Below, in pieces: positions 35,830 through 48,420 of a DNA stretch of 64,000 bases (position 1 is its first letter; each line of letters opens with the position of its first letter). Source of the stretch: Epiperipatus broadwayi (Eukaryota > Onychophora > Udeonychophora > Euonychophora > Peripatidae); contig JAQFVV010000232.1 in assembly GCA_028023455.1 (NCBI GenBank), forward strand, positions 1-64,000, in the 5' to 3' direction. The notes below the pieces were generated by a model, which saw nothing but the letters and a program-made list of their open reading frames with translations, ran no database searches and was not told the origin of the DNA. Position numbers and translations under genes: made by a program.

Positions 35830-37290
35830 CTCAGAAAACTAACACAAAAGAAATCGCACAAAAATAGACTTAACTTACCTTGAAAAATGGGGAATAGGGA
35901 TTGTAATTTTTAGAAATCACATAAAAACAAAGCAAGAAAAAAAAATTACTTTAAAATTCACATTTAAAAAATAAGGAAATAAAGTACGACTGATAAAAAA
36001 TTACAAATATTTTTAAAAAAAAATACAAGACAAACTTTTTTTACTTTTTTTATTAACTACAGTATTTAATTTTACATTTTTTCATACATATTTTAATCAT
36101 TAGCGATTATTTGGCTATTTGACAATATGCGTTCATTTGTGAACTTTTAAGAAATCAGATTCGTCATGTGACATACAACTAGGGCCACATTCAGTCTTGA
36201 GCATAATCAAAACAAAAACATTATAGATTATCATTAGAAAGATTATTTTCAGTTTATAAAATCAATAAAATCTTCGTTATTTATTTTAAAAATCTAAAAA
36301 ATTATTTATTTCTGTTATAATTAACAAAATATGTTTTAAAAGTTTAAAATTTTTGAATATTTATTGCGCTATTTTTATATGTAAATATAAATCTATTATT
36401 ATTATTTACTCATTAGTATAAGTAGGTTATTTACATAGAAGCTAATATTCTAAATACAGCTTCAGGCCATATTCACGTTAGTTCCTAATATAACGTTATA
36501 TTTTTGAAAAAAAAAAGTATTTCAAGTCAAAATAAGTTATTAATAATTTAAATTTCTTGATATCTAATAAATATAGTGAAATATGAAAGATATTAAGGAA
36601 AAACATGAATCGCATAACTTCAAAATCGCATTAAAATAATCCGCATAAAACGGGACCCAGATGTATACAACTATTCTCCAATAACGAGTTCGTCCATTAA
36701 GACTAGTTGTTTATCACAATTGGAAGCTTGCTGAGTACCTTTTTGCATGGCTTTTTCTATCATAGGTGATTTAGCTAGCACTGGGATTTTAGATGATGTG
36801 ATTTGAATTGAGAGTGCCTTCATTGTGACTATAGTTGGAAGGTGTTGCTTCCAGGAAGGTACTGTCTTGCATGTCTTGTGATTCAGTTAATCTGGTTCTT
36901 TTAGTCTTCTTTTTCCTTCATTGATTTTGCAATTTGTTAGTGTTTTGATGTATCCCATTTAGTTCCGAGTCTGAGTCAGCAGATGAATTGGTTAAATCTT
37001 CATGCTGGTACCTCGATGAATCCTGTGTCTTTCTTCTATGTGTAGCTATTTATTTATTTTTTTCTGGTTTGCATTGTGTGAGGTGTTATAATTGTGTTTT
37101 TCTTGCTTGTGATACTTGGCTGCTGAGATGTGTCTTTTGGTTTGGTTGCATTTAGAGCTTCTTGTCAGTTGAAAAGGCAATTGTAATTGGAGTTGCTGTG
37201 AGGAGGTGATTGCTTCCATCTGTGTTAATCTTATTTTCAGCACATTTCTTGTTTTTTTAACTGTGGTGCTTCCAAGTGTGGTTTTTGTGT
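35830..37290. other. Interval between LINE ORF2 and ORF1
   Basis: This stretch holds the decayed end of ORF1 (about 36650-37290) and an AT-rich segment at about 35830-36640 that breaks the LINE sequence style. The AT-rich part may be a later insertion or a long inter-ORF spacer. I see no gene in it. Confidence 0.4.
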
Positions 37291-37299
37291 TTGAGGTTA

Positions 37300-39038
37300 T
37301 TCTTCCCTACATCATTGGAGGTGTGGTATTGCAGGATAGAAGGTAAATTTGAAGGTGTTAGATTGCATTTGAGGTATTTCGTTTTCTTGACATTGCAGTT
37401 TGGACGTGTGTCTGTTCGCCACAGTGAAAGCATTGAGGCTGAACATCTCGAATGGCAATAAAGATAGGGCACTTAGTTTCTTCTAGTGTTGATGGAATGT
37501 CAAATAGAGAGTAGCCCTTGTGGAGTCTGAGTGTGAAGGCCATGTTGTTTGAAGGTAGTTCAAAGTCTGCTCTTCTTTCTGTGAGGTATTTAAAGTTGGG
37601 TACTTCACCGTATTTGCACAGCAGCCTTTGAAGGTCCAATTGTGCGAAGTTTCTATAGCAGTTGTGTGCTAAGCCATATGCTATTTTAGGCCGGTCCATG
37701 TCAATTTTAATTAGGTAATGTTGGTTCAGATAGTGCTGTCTTTTGAAGAGTTCTTTTTGAATTAAATTGTGGAACTCTATTATAAAATATCTCCTGTTGG
37801 GATGGTGGTAGATTCTTTTGATTGCTTCTCCCAGGTTTACATTTTTAAGCAATTCAAATAATTCATCTGTAGGGAAGGTGAAAAGGTTATAGTTGTCGTT
37901 AGTGCTAGTGAGTATTAGTGTTCTCACTGTGGTAGTTCAGAAAGGAATTAAAGAGTACTGGGGGAATTCTAGCATTGAATTCCTGACTTACTGCTCGATA
38001 GTTTTTTAAGAGAGATTGTGAAGTTTGATGATGTTGCTGACAGTTATTTTCCTCTAAATTCGTTGTGGGGGTTTCATCCTCAATGAAATCTAGGATGCTA
38101 TATTGGTAATCTGTACTGAGATTTTGTGTAATGACTGTTGTTACCTAGAACTATAGTGTAACTTTTGTTATTTGTAGTGTTAGAATTATTTATTTTGGTT
38201 TGAGTTTGGTATTGGGAAGATGTAAATTGATTAGCCACTGCTTTGTTGGTGACTTGTGCATTTTCGGTGTTTAGATTGAGCTTTAGACTGGCAAAATGTA
38301 TGTTGTAAAGGACTTGTTCAACACTCATTTTTTACGATTGTTTGTGCTTTGTGAAACTGCTGTGAATTATTTTGCCTTTGTCGCTGTTGTTTTCAGAGAC
38401 TGAGTTTCGATCAGAAAATTGTTGCGTAATTATTTCGGGGTCATGGTAGAGTTTAGGTGCTTTTGTATTTAAATCTCCATTGTTGTGTTTGGGAAATGAT
38501 TCTAACTCTTTTTTTTGACCGGAGAAGTGTTATTACAGTAAAGATTAGCAGGTTCCGGTAAAGCGCCACCTGTGTTTTTAAAATTTTCAAAATTATTCAT
38601 GGCATAACTTTTTCATGTTTTCTGTTTGAGATGGAAACTTTTTAGATTTGTAACTTTGATTTTGAGTATTATGATTTATTTTTTCATTAGAAGAATGGGT
38701 TTTGCTTAGGTTTTTCCTAGAATTATTTTTTTCCAATTTTTTTGAAATTTGGATCGGATCGGTCACAGCAGCTTTCTGTTCAGCATTTGTGATCTTTTGT
38801 TTACTGACAGATTGGGATTCTTTTTGCTTTTGTATGCCTTTGGTAAGTTTTGAAAAATTAATAAAATCATCTTGTCAATATCATTTGAATTAAAATTACT
38901 GGAAGCACTCTTAACTTGTTCTATCTGAAAGCTTGATAAGGCTTGCCTAACATTAGAATCACTGCACGATTTTGAGATTGGTTTAGACCTAAGAATTTGC
39001 TGTTCCAGCAGATCATCTTTACTGCTCATTTTGAACAT
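37300..39038 (-). pseudogene. L1/Tx1-like LINE ORF1 (nucleic-acid chaperone)
   Basis: It starts at 39038 (MFKMSSKDDLLEQQ), a serine-rich, probably disordered N-terminus. A 189-codon open part (37927 to 37358) has an RRM-like alternation and ends with CFHCGEQTHV, the first part of a CCHC zinc knuckle. The last Cys falls into another frame (NCNVKK, from 37472), so one frameshift sits inside the knuckle. ORF1 proteins of this type bind the LINE RNA. The middle (37930-38760) holds further frame changes. Confidence 0.7.
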
Positions 39039-39099
39039 TTAATTAAATAAACATAGAGAAAGAGCTTACCTTAAGACTACCCCAACTCAGATTGAAAAA

Positions 39100-39702
39100 A
39101 AAATTTAGTAACAATATAATTTAGGAATTTATAGCAATCGGGTGTGTGATGTGATATGATGTATTTTGGTTTCTCCTTAAATGAAGTCAAGAATATCTCA
39201 GCAATTATGCCCAGATAAACCTGTTAGCCACTTTATTTTCCATTTCCCTCTCTAAGTCTTCCCGTATTCTGCCCATCCCATTTCCACAACATAATCTTTG
39301 TCAACTCTGGCCTTTATATCTAAATCCCCCTTATCTTTTCGCAAACGCAGCATAAAAACCAATAACTCACTTTCTGTATAGTCACTTTGTTCATACCTAT
39401 TCTCCCATAACTTCATTATCTGAACCCTTTCTGCTTTCAAGTATTTACATTCAATCAACAGATGCCTAATATTTTCTATACCTTCCTTACACAATTTGCA
39501 CACTAAATCACCTATAGTTTTCCATTTACATGTATATTTTTTTGTTGCTAAAGATCCCGTTCAAGCCTTAAACAATAAACTACTTTCCTTACTATTATCA
39601 TAAATTATCTCGCATCCAATATTCCATTTACTTCTATATATATGTAAACTCTTCTTACCCTCTTTTGAGTATAGCCAGTTGGCACCATCTACTGGATCCT
39701 AG
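39100..39702 (-). pseudogene. Fragment of another LINE's C-terminal Cys-His finger at the 5' end of the insert
   Basis: An 83-codon frame (39503 to 39252) starts CKLCKEGIENIRHLLIEC, a C-x2-C-x8-H-x4-C finger of the kind closing LINE ORF2 proteins. Open codons upstream read FKA, then GSLATKKYTCKWKT, a typical run-in to such fingers. After the stop at 39252 comes ~200 bp resembling a 3' untranslated end, then the ORF1 start of the LINE. It differs from that LINE's own finger (32990), so it derives from a second family. It lies inside the target-site duplications. Confidence 0.75.
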
Positions 39703-40120
39703 ATTTTCCCATTTCTTTCAAAAATTTTATAGGTATTACATCAAATCCAAAAGCTTTACCAATCTTCATGTGTACAAATGATTTTATTACTTTGTCTGGC
39801 AATATATCCATATCTTTATCATCTATTTCAATATCTTTTTCATTTCAAGTTCATATTTAATTGAATTATTATCTTTTTTAAAATAGATACTAAAGATATT
39901 CTTTTCATCTTTTTAATATAACATTGCTATCAGTTAATCTCTTTTTTTTCTTATCTGCAATTTCACTTCCTAATCTTATCTTTCTCTTCCAAGTGACAAT
40001 TCTAATTCTATCCAATACCAGATCATATCTTTTCACCTGTTAAAACATTTCTCTACATTCTTGTTCCAACTATTTTTCCTTTATTAAATCTATTTCTTTT
40101 CTTAAATGATTTATTAATAT
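39703..40120 (-). pseudogene. RTE-like LINE copy B, continuation and 5' truncation
   Basis: This stretch aligns with 60525..60945 of copy A and resumes exactly where 32469 stopped, starting with the right copy of the 16-bp duplication. Similarity stops at about 40120, so copy B was 5' truncated when it inserted. It is dense with stops. Confidence 0.8.
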
Positions 40121-42350
40121 TTATAGGGTCTTGAATAAAATATTTTTATTAGAAAGAATGAATGTTTAAATCCATTGTGCAATGTATCTAAATATATTTC
40201 CAATTGATTTTCTTACAATAATTGGCAAATCAGAGTTTTTTCAATTTAAACATTGCCAACAATGATTTAAACAAATAAAAATATATAATAGTATCCCCCC
40301 AGGGTTGTGACATATATATTGTAACCTGATATTTTTCCCATAGAAAAGTATAAATAGGAATATGGCTAAAATTTGGTAGGTCCAATTCATTGTAAGCCTG
40401 TTGAATATTGTAAGTTTGTGGGTTTGGAGATGAAATTTCTTTTGTATGCAATTTTGTGAAATATGTTGGGAAAACTAGGATGTAGTTTAAATCAATTTTG
40501 GTAATTTCTTCAGAAGCTAGTTATTAAAGAACTTATACACAAGATACATTACACCAGACCAAATGTCATTAGATAGCCATTAAATTGTTACCTTAATTAT
40601 TACAATAGTCAATTTTACATTTAACTTTGATGTTTGTGTTTAACATGTAATTATATAAATGCATGGATATCTATTTAACATTTATATTAAATGGGATATA
40701 TGTGTTTAACAAAAAAGAACAGAGAGAAATTAATAATAAGTAATAAATGGTTGTATGTTTTTTTTTTAGTGTGATATTCAATATTGATTGTATTCAATAC
40801 ACTTTATTTTTTAAAAAAAATGGAGAAAAGAAAAGGGAGAGCGATTTTTTTTTTTGAAAATTTAGACAATATGAAGACTTTAGAAAGATGTTGCTAGAAC
40901 AGGGATAATTTTACGTAAGTTATTGAGAAATGCATGGTATTATGGATAATGATGACATTGAATACAATGTGATTGTAGATTATATAATTGTAGCTTATAT
41001 AAGAAACCATGTGTTGAATTTGAGAGTTGTCTTATACTCTGTGTGCTGTTAAACCCTATCAGGTTCAGAATTTATAATAATCATTTTATTTTGCTGTTTC
41101 CTTGACTTATGGCAGGTTAAATATTTACCAAAGGGGTCTGCCACATGTCAGCGCCTCTATCACTACACACCTGGAGTATATGTTGAACAGAAAATAATTA
41201 GAACAGCTTATCGTGGAAAGAAAATAAAATTTAATAATTTTATGCAATTATGAAGCTTTTAGAATGTTACTTTTGGATTTACATTATTAAACATAGTATG
41301 TTAATGTATTATGTATATTATCTCCAAAGGGAATGCTAATTGAACAGTTACAAATAGGATTTTACCTATGGAATAATACCAAGTTTCTTGAATGTATAGA
41401 ATATTTATTTTTAAAAAATTAAAGAAATAACTGGGGTCTCTGTATGGTTTAACTGCTGAATGTGGATTGATATATTGTTATTGCTCCTGTTAAATATCAT
41501 TGTCAAAGAAGATTAATCTAATTGAAATTTACGAAATAAAGGAAAGTTAGCTTTGCTCATGATAAATAAAAAACTTCGAATTGGATAAATAAATAGTAGT
41601 GTTTTACTTTCAAAGAAAAAAATAAAATAAAATAAAATGGATTTTTTTACAGCTCTTCTACTATGTGCAGCCAAATGGATTTGTATGTCCATGAAAAAGA
41701 TACAGGCCACACTATTAATTTTGATGGAGCTACGGTTGTCTTCTTTGAGAGATATGAAATCAAAAGAACTACTAAAGAATCTTTATTATTGAAAATATAT
41801 TAATCTGAAGCAATTAACTTATTTAAGAGTTCTTTTAATATAAAGGGCGGATGGGAAGTGAATGGATTTGTGGGTAATGTTTAATATATATTGTTTCGTT
41901 TTTATAGTTCTTTACATGTGAGAAGTCTGCCTGTAGCAGTGAAACCTTTGGTTGTGTTTTAATATTATTTTTTTGCTGGTCTGGTTGAATTTTGGACTTG
42001 GGGTAATTTTAATTATATATTGACTAATTTAGCTTCATGCTTGTAATGTTTCCATATTAAACTGTATTGTGGACAAAAAGTAATTACTGAAAGCCATGTG
42101 AAAGTGTATCTAACTTCAAAATCCAATGAAGGAATTTATGTTTTGCACGGAAGAAATAATTACTGCAAATTATGTTGATGAATTAATATTGGAAGTTTTA
42201 CAAAAAGAAAGGAAAAAAAAAGTAAACATTGATTTTGAAGACAAATGCAGAATTGCTAAATGCTAGCAAGATTTAGAATAATATCTCCAATAAAAGTTCT
42301 TGTAATATTAATTTTGACATTTTTTTTTTGGTGTTAAAGCCTCGTGCTTG
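40121..42350. other. AT-rich DNA with one exon-like stretch
   Basis: Near 40300-40345 a segment (CATATATATTGTAACCTGAT) resembles 22288-22315, a low-level dispersed repeat. An exon-like stretch at 41116 is listed separately. Nothing else is supported. Confidence 0.5.
41116..41253 (+). other. Exon-like open stretch after a good splice acceptor, weak
   Basis: TTGACTTATGGCAG precedes an open frame of 45 codons ending in TGA, starting VKYLPKGSATCQRLYHY. G+C is higher than the flanks. It could be a terminal exon, but a decayed repeat fragment is equally possible. Family not recognised. Confidence 0.25.
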
Positions 42351-45035
42351 GTAAAAATGAAGTAGTGAACTCCTATATTTAAACTCAGGCCACACCAAAG
42401 GAACAAAAACATAACCATGTCAAAAACATAACCATGTACCGGTCGAAAACCACCACCCCCAATGTCAAATCGGATTCAAACTCAGCTTAACCAAAACCGA
42501 ATTCAAACCCAACCCAACAGCTCAGATAGTAGTCATCGACGGCACAGTGCTATGCGCCAAGAACTAGCTCAACGGTTGGTGAGGACTAGAGACCCTTGCA
42601 CTGACACGAATATCTAATAATTAATTACTTTGAATACTTTTTAAATCTAATCATATGTATGTTCGGGTTGCCAACACAGACAGCGAGTATTAACATTTAA
42701 ATAATTATCAAAAGAATGATGAACTAAGAAACCAAGTATGTTATAAAATATTTAATAATAATAATAATTTGTTGGTTCAAGAAAATATAGATTGCATTAG
42801 TGATCTCTAGTCTTTAAAAGAATTTATAAATATAATAAGAATGGCGGTCCTTATCATATGCCAACCAGTATTACGCAACATGGAGTTCTATGTCTATGCC
42901 CCCAACGAGAAATATAAGGGCAGATAAAGGTATTTATTAAGAACGGAAATGGGTATTCTACTTTTATTACGGTGGAATGTGAGATTTATTCCCACATTCG
43001 GAAATCTATTCCTGAAGAGCAAAACGTATTTCAAGGCATAACTTTAATCTTGATTTGAGAACTGATTTAAACGAAATATACTTGAGGATTGGTTCGACTT
43101 TAATTTAAATCACTCCATCACGAATTACGAGCACGGAGCGGGTTTTACTGAAACAAGGACGCAATGGTACTGACGAATTACAAGGCAGTGAGTAAAATTG
43201 AAAGATGATTGCTAGTCGATGGTCGAAGTCCTATGGCGGCTTGCATTTGGCAAGTCTTACGCCCTTTGACTAATGGAACGGAAAGGAAGTATTTTCTTCC
43301 TCGAGAAATTTAAATGCGAAAATATGATCACCGACCAGCCTAACGGAGCGGAAGATGGCCCTACGTCAGCAACATTTGATGATGATGACTTGATAGTCAT
43401 CGTTGAAAAATAAAACCCATGTAGAATGCTCTACGTGATGACTTGACCAATTAATTAAAGTCAAACGAGCTTTATCGAACTATTTTGAAAACATTTATAA
43501 ACTATCTTAATTATGCCTTAATATTCGTGCCCTTCCTGAATATCAATTTAAAATAACAAAATGGAATTAAAATACATTTAACCCTTTATCGACCCTTTTT
43601 GGCAATAAAAACATTTAAGGTTATATTCGAATAAATATATATTAGTAGAACAAGAAATCAATATTATAACATTTTGTGAGTATATAAACAATTGTAACTT
43701 AGTAGCTGGGGACATAGGTGAAAAATGAAGCTAATAGTTTATTATTTGCCAATTATCAAATAATAAACATGTAATATTTTCTTTCGACTCGATGATTAAT
43801 AGAACTTTCAAATTTAGTTCTAATGGGCGAGAATTACTATTGGAAATTAATGTTATATTATTTGCGTGAGGCAAATGGAATCAAAGGGCTCATCGAGTCG
43901 AAAGATTATTGGCATATAATTTTTAAATACGACATTAATAAAGCACACCAACATATATATATTAAACGAACCGCCAGGTAAGAAAAGAAAAAGTTTAAAG
44001 ACTAGAGATTGAAAGAATTACGATATAAATTTATATTAGCATTTTATAAAAGATTTACATTAAATAATAAAGAGCTCTTAAATAGGAGGAGTATAAAATA
44101 AAGTTCGAACTGGCCAGAAAGTTTAACGTTCATATTACCCCTTCCGCTGGTCCTTAAGTTACACCTCCAAGTTGTTGAAAACGTAGGCATCATTGGTTAA
44201 CTACTGGAGTAGTATTTTAGTAGCTTTCATTATTTTAGCAGAATTATCGATCCGGAAAACGGTTCAGCAGCTCCATTGAAGATTTCTCAGGACTTTAGGA
44301 ACCGTAGCCAGATCCCTGATTTTCTAGCCCTCTATCATGATGAAAAACAACTTAATATGCACAGAGTTCACTGCACTACTCTACAATCAAAAACTCACTA
44401 GCCCTCTTTACTTTTCAGGGCTATATATCTACTGTTTTTCTGATGCCTCCGGCTAGCGCTCATTTTATTATCAATCCGTTTTCTTTTTATAATTAGTTGT
44501 TTTCCAAAACATTCCTTCGATAAGCTTTCAAACTAATTTGTGAATTCCTTTCCTAATTAGAAAATGAATTCTTAAGGTCTGAAATGATTTTAATTAAAAA
44601 TGGAACTCTTATCTTTTTTTAATTAATAAAACTTTACTGTTGTGTTTTTTTTGAGAATTTGAAAGCCCATGGAAGGAATGTAGCTTTTAATCGCAAAACT
44701 TTACAAATTATTTAAAAGTAAAAAAAACAAGTATTCCCGACGCAATGAAACTTTCGAACAATTATATACATTTAATATTTACAAATATATATACGCACAA
44801 TCCACGCAATTTAATATATATAAATTCATGAATATTTTATCATGAATTTATTTAGAGAATTGATCAAATTTAACTAAACTAACTAATTTTACTACGTATT
44901 TGAAACAAGTTATTCATTATGGAAATTAGCGTGGATTGAACGTATAAAGCCCCATTGCATCGGAAATTTAAGGTTAGTATTAGGGTAAATAACATGAAGC
45001 TAGGATCGAACTCAGATCCGACTGCTTCAATATAT
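42350..45035. other. CpG-containing, GC-richer anonymous repeat-like region
   Basis: Compared with its surroundings this stretch is richer in G+C and keeps CpG. It contains small direct repeats (AACATAACCATGT twice near 42400) but no coding frame. The texture resembles LTRs or an old LTR-element interior. Element B inserted at its right edge. I cannot name the repeat. Confidence 0.4.
43780..43905. repeat. 16-bp perfect inverted repeat
   Basis: TCTTTCGACTCGATGA at 43780..43795 is the exact reverse complement of 43890..43905. The 94 bp between them is unrelated DNA. CpG-containing arms in AT-rich DNA are unlikely by chance and suggest a small fold-back element. Confidence 0.7.
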
Positions 45036-46521
45036 TATAACAAAACCCGTATTTACCTCTCACTAGACATGTATGTACTATCAAATATGTATGAGGCGTA
45101 TTAATATTTAATTAATTCGACCAAAAAAAAATATTATTTAAACTTGTGGTCATTCTCGCAACTGTGATATATCCCCAACGCGTATTTATGGTCATCCAAG
45201 GACGCCAAGCGCCAAACTTATACGGATATAAGTATTACATGAAGTAGATATATCACCAACAAGAATACTATTTACGGAATGTGAGAGAGAGGTTCTGACC
45301 ACCAGCTAGCTCAGTCTCATGGTCGGGTGACATCATGGCCGTGAGTAGCTATGAATGGGGTAAAGAGTTCACTTTTACTTCTATTTTTAAGTCTAAAAAT
45401 ATCTAAACAATCCAAACCAAATAAAATGATTTTATAAACAATCAAACTGAGTCAGTACTTTACTTTCTTGATATATGTTTATTGAATAAAAAAAAATAAC
45501 AATACTATTTAGCACTCTGTCATTTTTCCCTTTTTTTTATTGCAATCATATGTCATTCTCTCATAGATCTCACAACATATCTTAAGTAGCGAAAATCAAT
45601 ACTACGAAAATTTGTATCATGTGACTTAACCCTCGTTGCTTTCGTACGTCCATAATGGAGCGACACTTTAAAGAATTATCATAAAGTTATTTCACAAGTC
45701 ACCTTTCACTGATTATAAAAACAAAATCTTTTTTATAAAGAAGATTTTTAACAGATTAATAATAAGAGTTCTTTACCTGCTTTCCTGGGAAGTAGCAGAA
45801 GCAATTTTTATTTATTGTTTTATAGTTCCGTTCCTCAGGTAATTAGGCCATTCAAGGTAGCGATCTTAGATTTTTCTATGTCCGTTGGCTGATGAGGTTT
45901 ATTTGATTCTACGCTGGAATTATGTGTTATTCTAGGTATCCTGGTTTTATGGAAACAGCTGCAGTAAGTTGGGATCAGGGGCTTGAATCCGATGCGGCTT
46001 TTCTTACCCCGACATGTCTGTTGAAACCGCCATTATATAGTTTTAAATATTCACTTGTTGAGTTGTTTACTATTGTAGCTCTGCCGGAAAAAGATCCTAT
46101 GCATTGTGGGTGGCTCACTTTTATAGCTCCCTCCATTGTTTCTAGAAGCTTCTTTTTACCTCACTTCCGATCTTCAAGGTGGAATAACCAGATTCGTAGA
46201 AGTGTGATAACTCGTGTCGTCATTTCTGTTTTAAATAACAGAACAATAAAATCCCGTTCTGCCAGAAAGCTCTAGTTTCTCAACATGAAACAAAAAAAAA
46301 ATTCTCGTTTCTCTCTTTCCACTACTTAATTTATTTTTACATGCATTTATTACACACACATATATCATTAAAAATGACAGAGTCCCTTCCCCTCATGTTT
46401 ATGTATTTATAACCACCACCACGTAATAACAAAATTAAATATTAGATATATCTTTACATATATATATATGACTACCAATTAAATATTTATTTGTTACTGG
46501 GTTCGAACCCATTCTGTCACA
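45036..46521 (-). repeat. Element B 3' LTR
   Basis: It matches 50889..52374. On the minus strand it starts TGTGACAGAATGGG and ends TTTTGTTATA. A + strand frame of 117 codons at 45922..46275 is broken in the other LTR and antisense to the element, so I do not count it as a gene. Confidence 0.9.
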
Positions 46522-46523
46522 AT

Positions 46524-46539
46524 ACCCTCTCCTCCAAAA
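46524..46539 (-). other. Element B polypurine tract
   Basis: On the minus strand TTTTGGAGGAGAGGGT lies 2 bp before the 3' LTR start TGTGACA, the expected place for plus-strand priming. Confidence 0.8.
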
Positions 46540-46587
46540 GCCTTCAAATACATTTGTGTATTTTGAATGGCTCCTTTTGTACAACAC

Positions 46588-47564
46588 TTATGTATTACCT
46601 GGTTCTTTGATTTTCTCTTTGTTTGCAAAGGGCCAGGCAGGCTTTAATGACCGAGCATTATATGACCCCTTGATTCTGTGCCCAGTGTCCACCCAAAATG
46701 CATTATCCCCTTGATTACGGCAGATAGTGTATGGGCCTTCATATAGGTTGCAAAATTTGTGGCACACGAACTTACCTAAATCACTGACGTGAGGGGTTTT
46801 AACCATGACTCTATCTCCTACTTTAAATATGGGTGCCCTATGTCTCACTTTCTTTCCCCTTTGATGGCTCGCCTGCTGTAACGTCTGATATGCTCTAATG
46901 TGGTCATTCTTCTTGTCAATAGGTGGTTCTTCCATCCCTGGCACAAAAGTTTTTATCTGACATGGTATGTGCTGTCCAAATTGGAGGCGAAATTGAGCGA
47001 ACCCGCTGGATTCATTTATGTTCCAGTTTATGAAATCCACCACTCGAGGAGTCCATTTAACCCAGCCTTTATGATTCGTGCCCGTATATGTGCGAAACAA
47101 ATACCCCAACTCCCTCATTATTCATTCGCAAGGGTTGGATTGCGGGTTCCTGATAGAAGTAAAATTATGACTAATCCCCTGTTGTTGGATCCACTTGCGC
47201 CATTCCTTGGACATGAAGGGGAGTACCATGGTCAGACAATATGCTCTTGGGTTTTCCAGTCTCTGTAAAATGTCTGCCTTCTAGCATTTTGATGGCATTC
47301 TTCGCATTCGCCTGCGCAATAGGATATGCTGACACGTATTTTGAGAATAAATCATACGTGACGAGGATATTTTTTATTGAATGCCGGCAGAGGGCCATAA
47401 AAATCTAATGCTATCATTTCTTTCGGTCTATTTGGTATTATTGACAGCATGGGAGCTGCATAATTCTGGTTTGCTGGTTTGGTTCTCTGACAACTTTCAC
47501 AATCCCTTAACATGTTCAAAACTGATGCATGGATGTTCGGCCAGTAAAACCATTTTCGAACCAA
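46588..47564 (-). pseudogene. Element B integrase
   Basis: The N-terminal zinc-binding part ends with DCESCQRTKP (about 47495-47520). The core shows IALDFYGPLP with the first catalytic Asp, then ILSDHGTPL, where the usual N of SDNG is H; the second Asp is present. The last 176-codon piece (47118 to 46588) contains VGDRVMVKTP and EGPYTICRNQGDNAF, ending YNARSLKP, the usual C-terminal SH3-like tail. Pieces lie in different frames. Integrase would insert the element's DNA copy into the genome; this one cannot be made intact. Confidence 0.85.
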
Positions 47565-48420
47565 ATGCTGTTTTTAAAGCACCATAACGGCCATATAGTT
47601 GGTGGACATAACTTGTGATCTCTTTCCACAATGTCGGAGGTATAACTGGTTTCCACTGCTCTGGATCATCATGTGTCCGGTACTGTAGAATATTTTTGTG
47701 AAGCCGGTACCTTGTTTCCTTTCCTGTCTTTGTTGAGCTCTCATCTTTTGTTCCCTTTCCTATTTGTTTGATTATCTCTTTTAATTGTTCATCTTGATGC
47801 TGCCAATCTTCCAAATGAGCCAGGTCCTCTTCAACCCTCTTGTTTCTTCCTATATCCATACTGGCAATATACAGGTTTTCCACAACCGGATAATCAGGAT
47901 GGTGACCAGATGGATTCTGGCTCAAAATATCTGCCACAATATTTTCTGGACCCTTACGATATTTGACAGTATAATTATACTCCTGCAACAACAAACTTCA
48001 ACGGATCAACCAGCTGTTGGTGAGGTAGCTACGATTTATAAACTCGAGGCTTTTATGATCAGTCATTACGATGACTTCTGACCCCAACAAAAATGGACGA
48101 AACTTCTGAAATGCCCAGATAATCGCCAGCGCTTCCTTTTCCGTAGTGGAGTAATTTAATTTGGGCCCCTTGAGTAATCTGCTGATGAAATACAGCACTC
48201 CCATTTGATTTCCTTCCTGTATTTGTGACAGTGTAGCCCCCAAACCATATACACTGCTATCTGTTTGTACCACAAACGGTTTGGTAAAATCCGGAAAAGA
48301 AAGCATAACTTGTCTAGTAAATCCCTGATTTGTCTTTGAGAGCCCTCTCCTGTTCTTGATCCATTTCCAGGGTGTACCTTTTCTCAATAATCTAACCAAA
48401 CATTCTGTCCGTTCAGCCAA
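47497..48420 (-). pseudogene. Element B RNase H domain and linker
   Basis: It reads FVVQTDSSVYGLGATLSQ (first catalytic Asp), NYSTTEKEALAIIWA (the TEKE motif with Glu), and MTDHKSLEFINR (the D-H motif). After a stop near 47995 the frame continues with YRKGPENIVADILSQNP, the usual AD-x-LSR box with Q for R. It degrades the RNA template during reverse transcription. One in-frame stop separates the last box. Confidence 0.85.

Larger units (their letters stand above)
32470..39702 (-). mobile_element. L1/Tx1-like LINE inserted into LINE copy B
   Basis: The insertion spans 7233 bp between 16-bp target-site duplications. On the minus strand it has, in order, an extra zinc-finger fragment, ORF1, ORF2 (endonuclease, RT, Cys-His finger) and an oligo-A tail, seen on + as T's at 32467-32476. 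The length, two-ORF layout, endonuclease and A tail are those of a full-length LINE. It carries several frameshifts and stops but is clearly younger than its host copy B. Confidence 0.85.

Noticed and set aside
45922-46275. 117-codon + strand frame in the left LTR of element B
   Set aside because: It is antisense to the element, without motif, and disrupted by indels in the other LTR copy.
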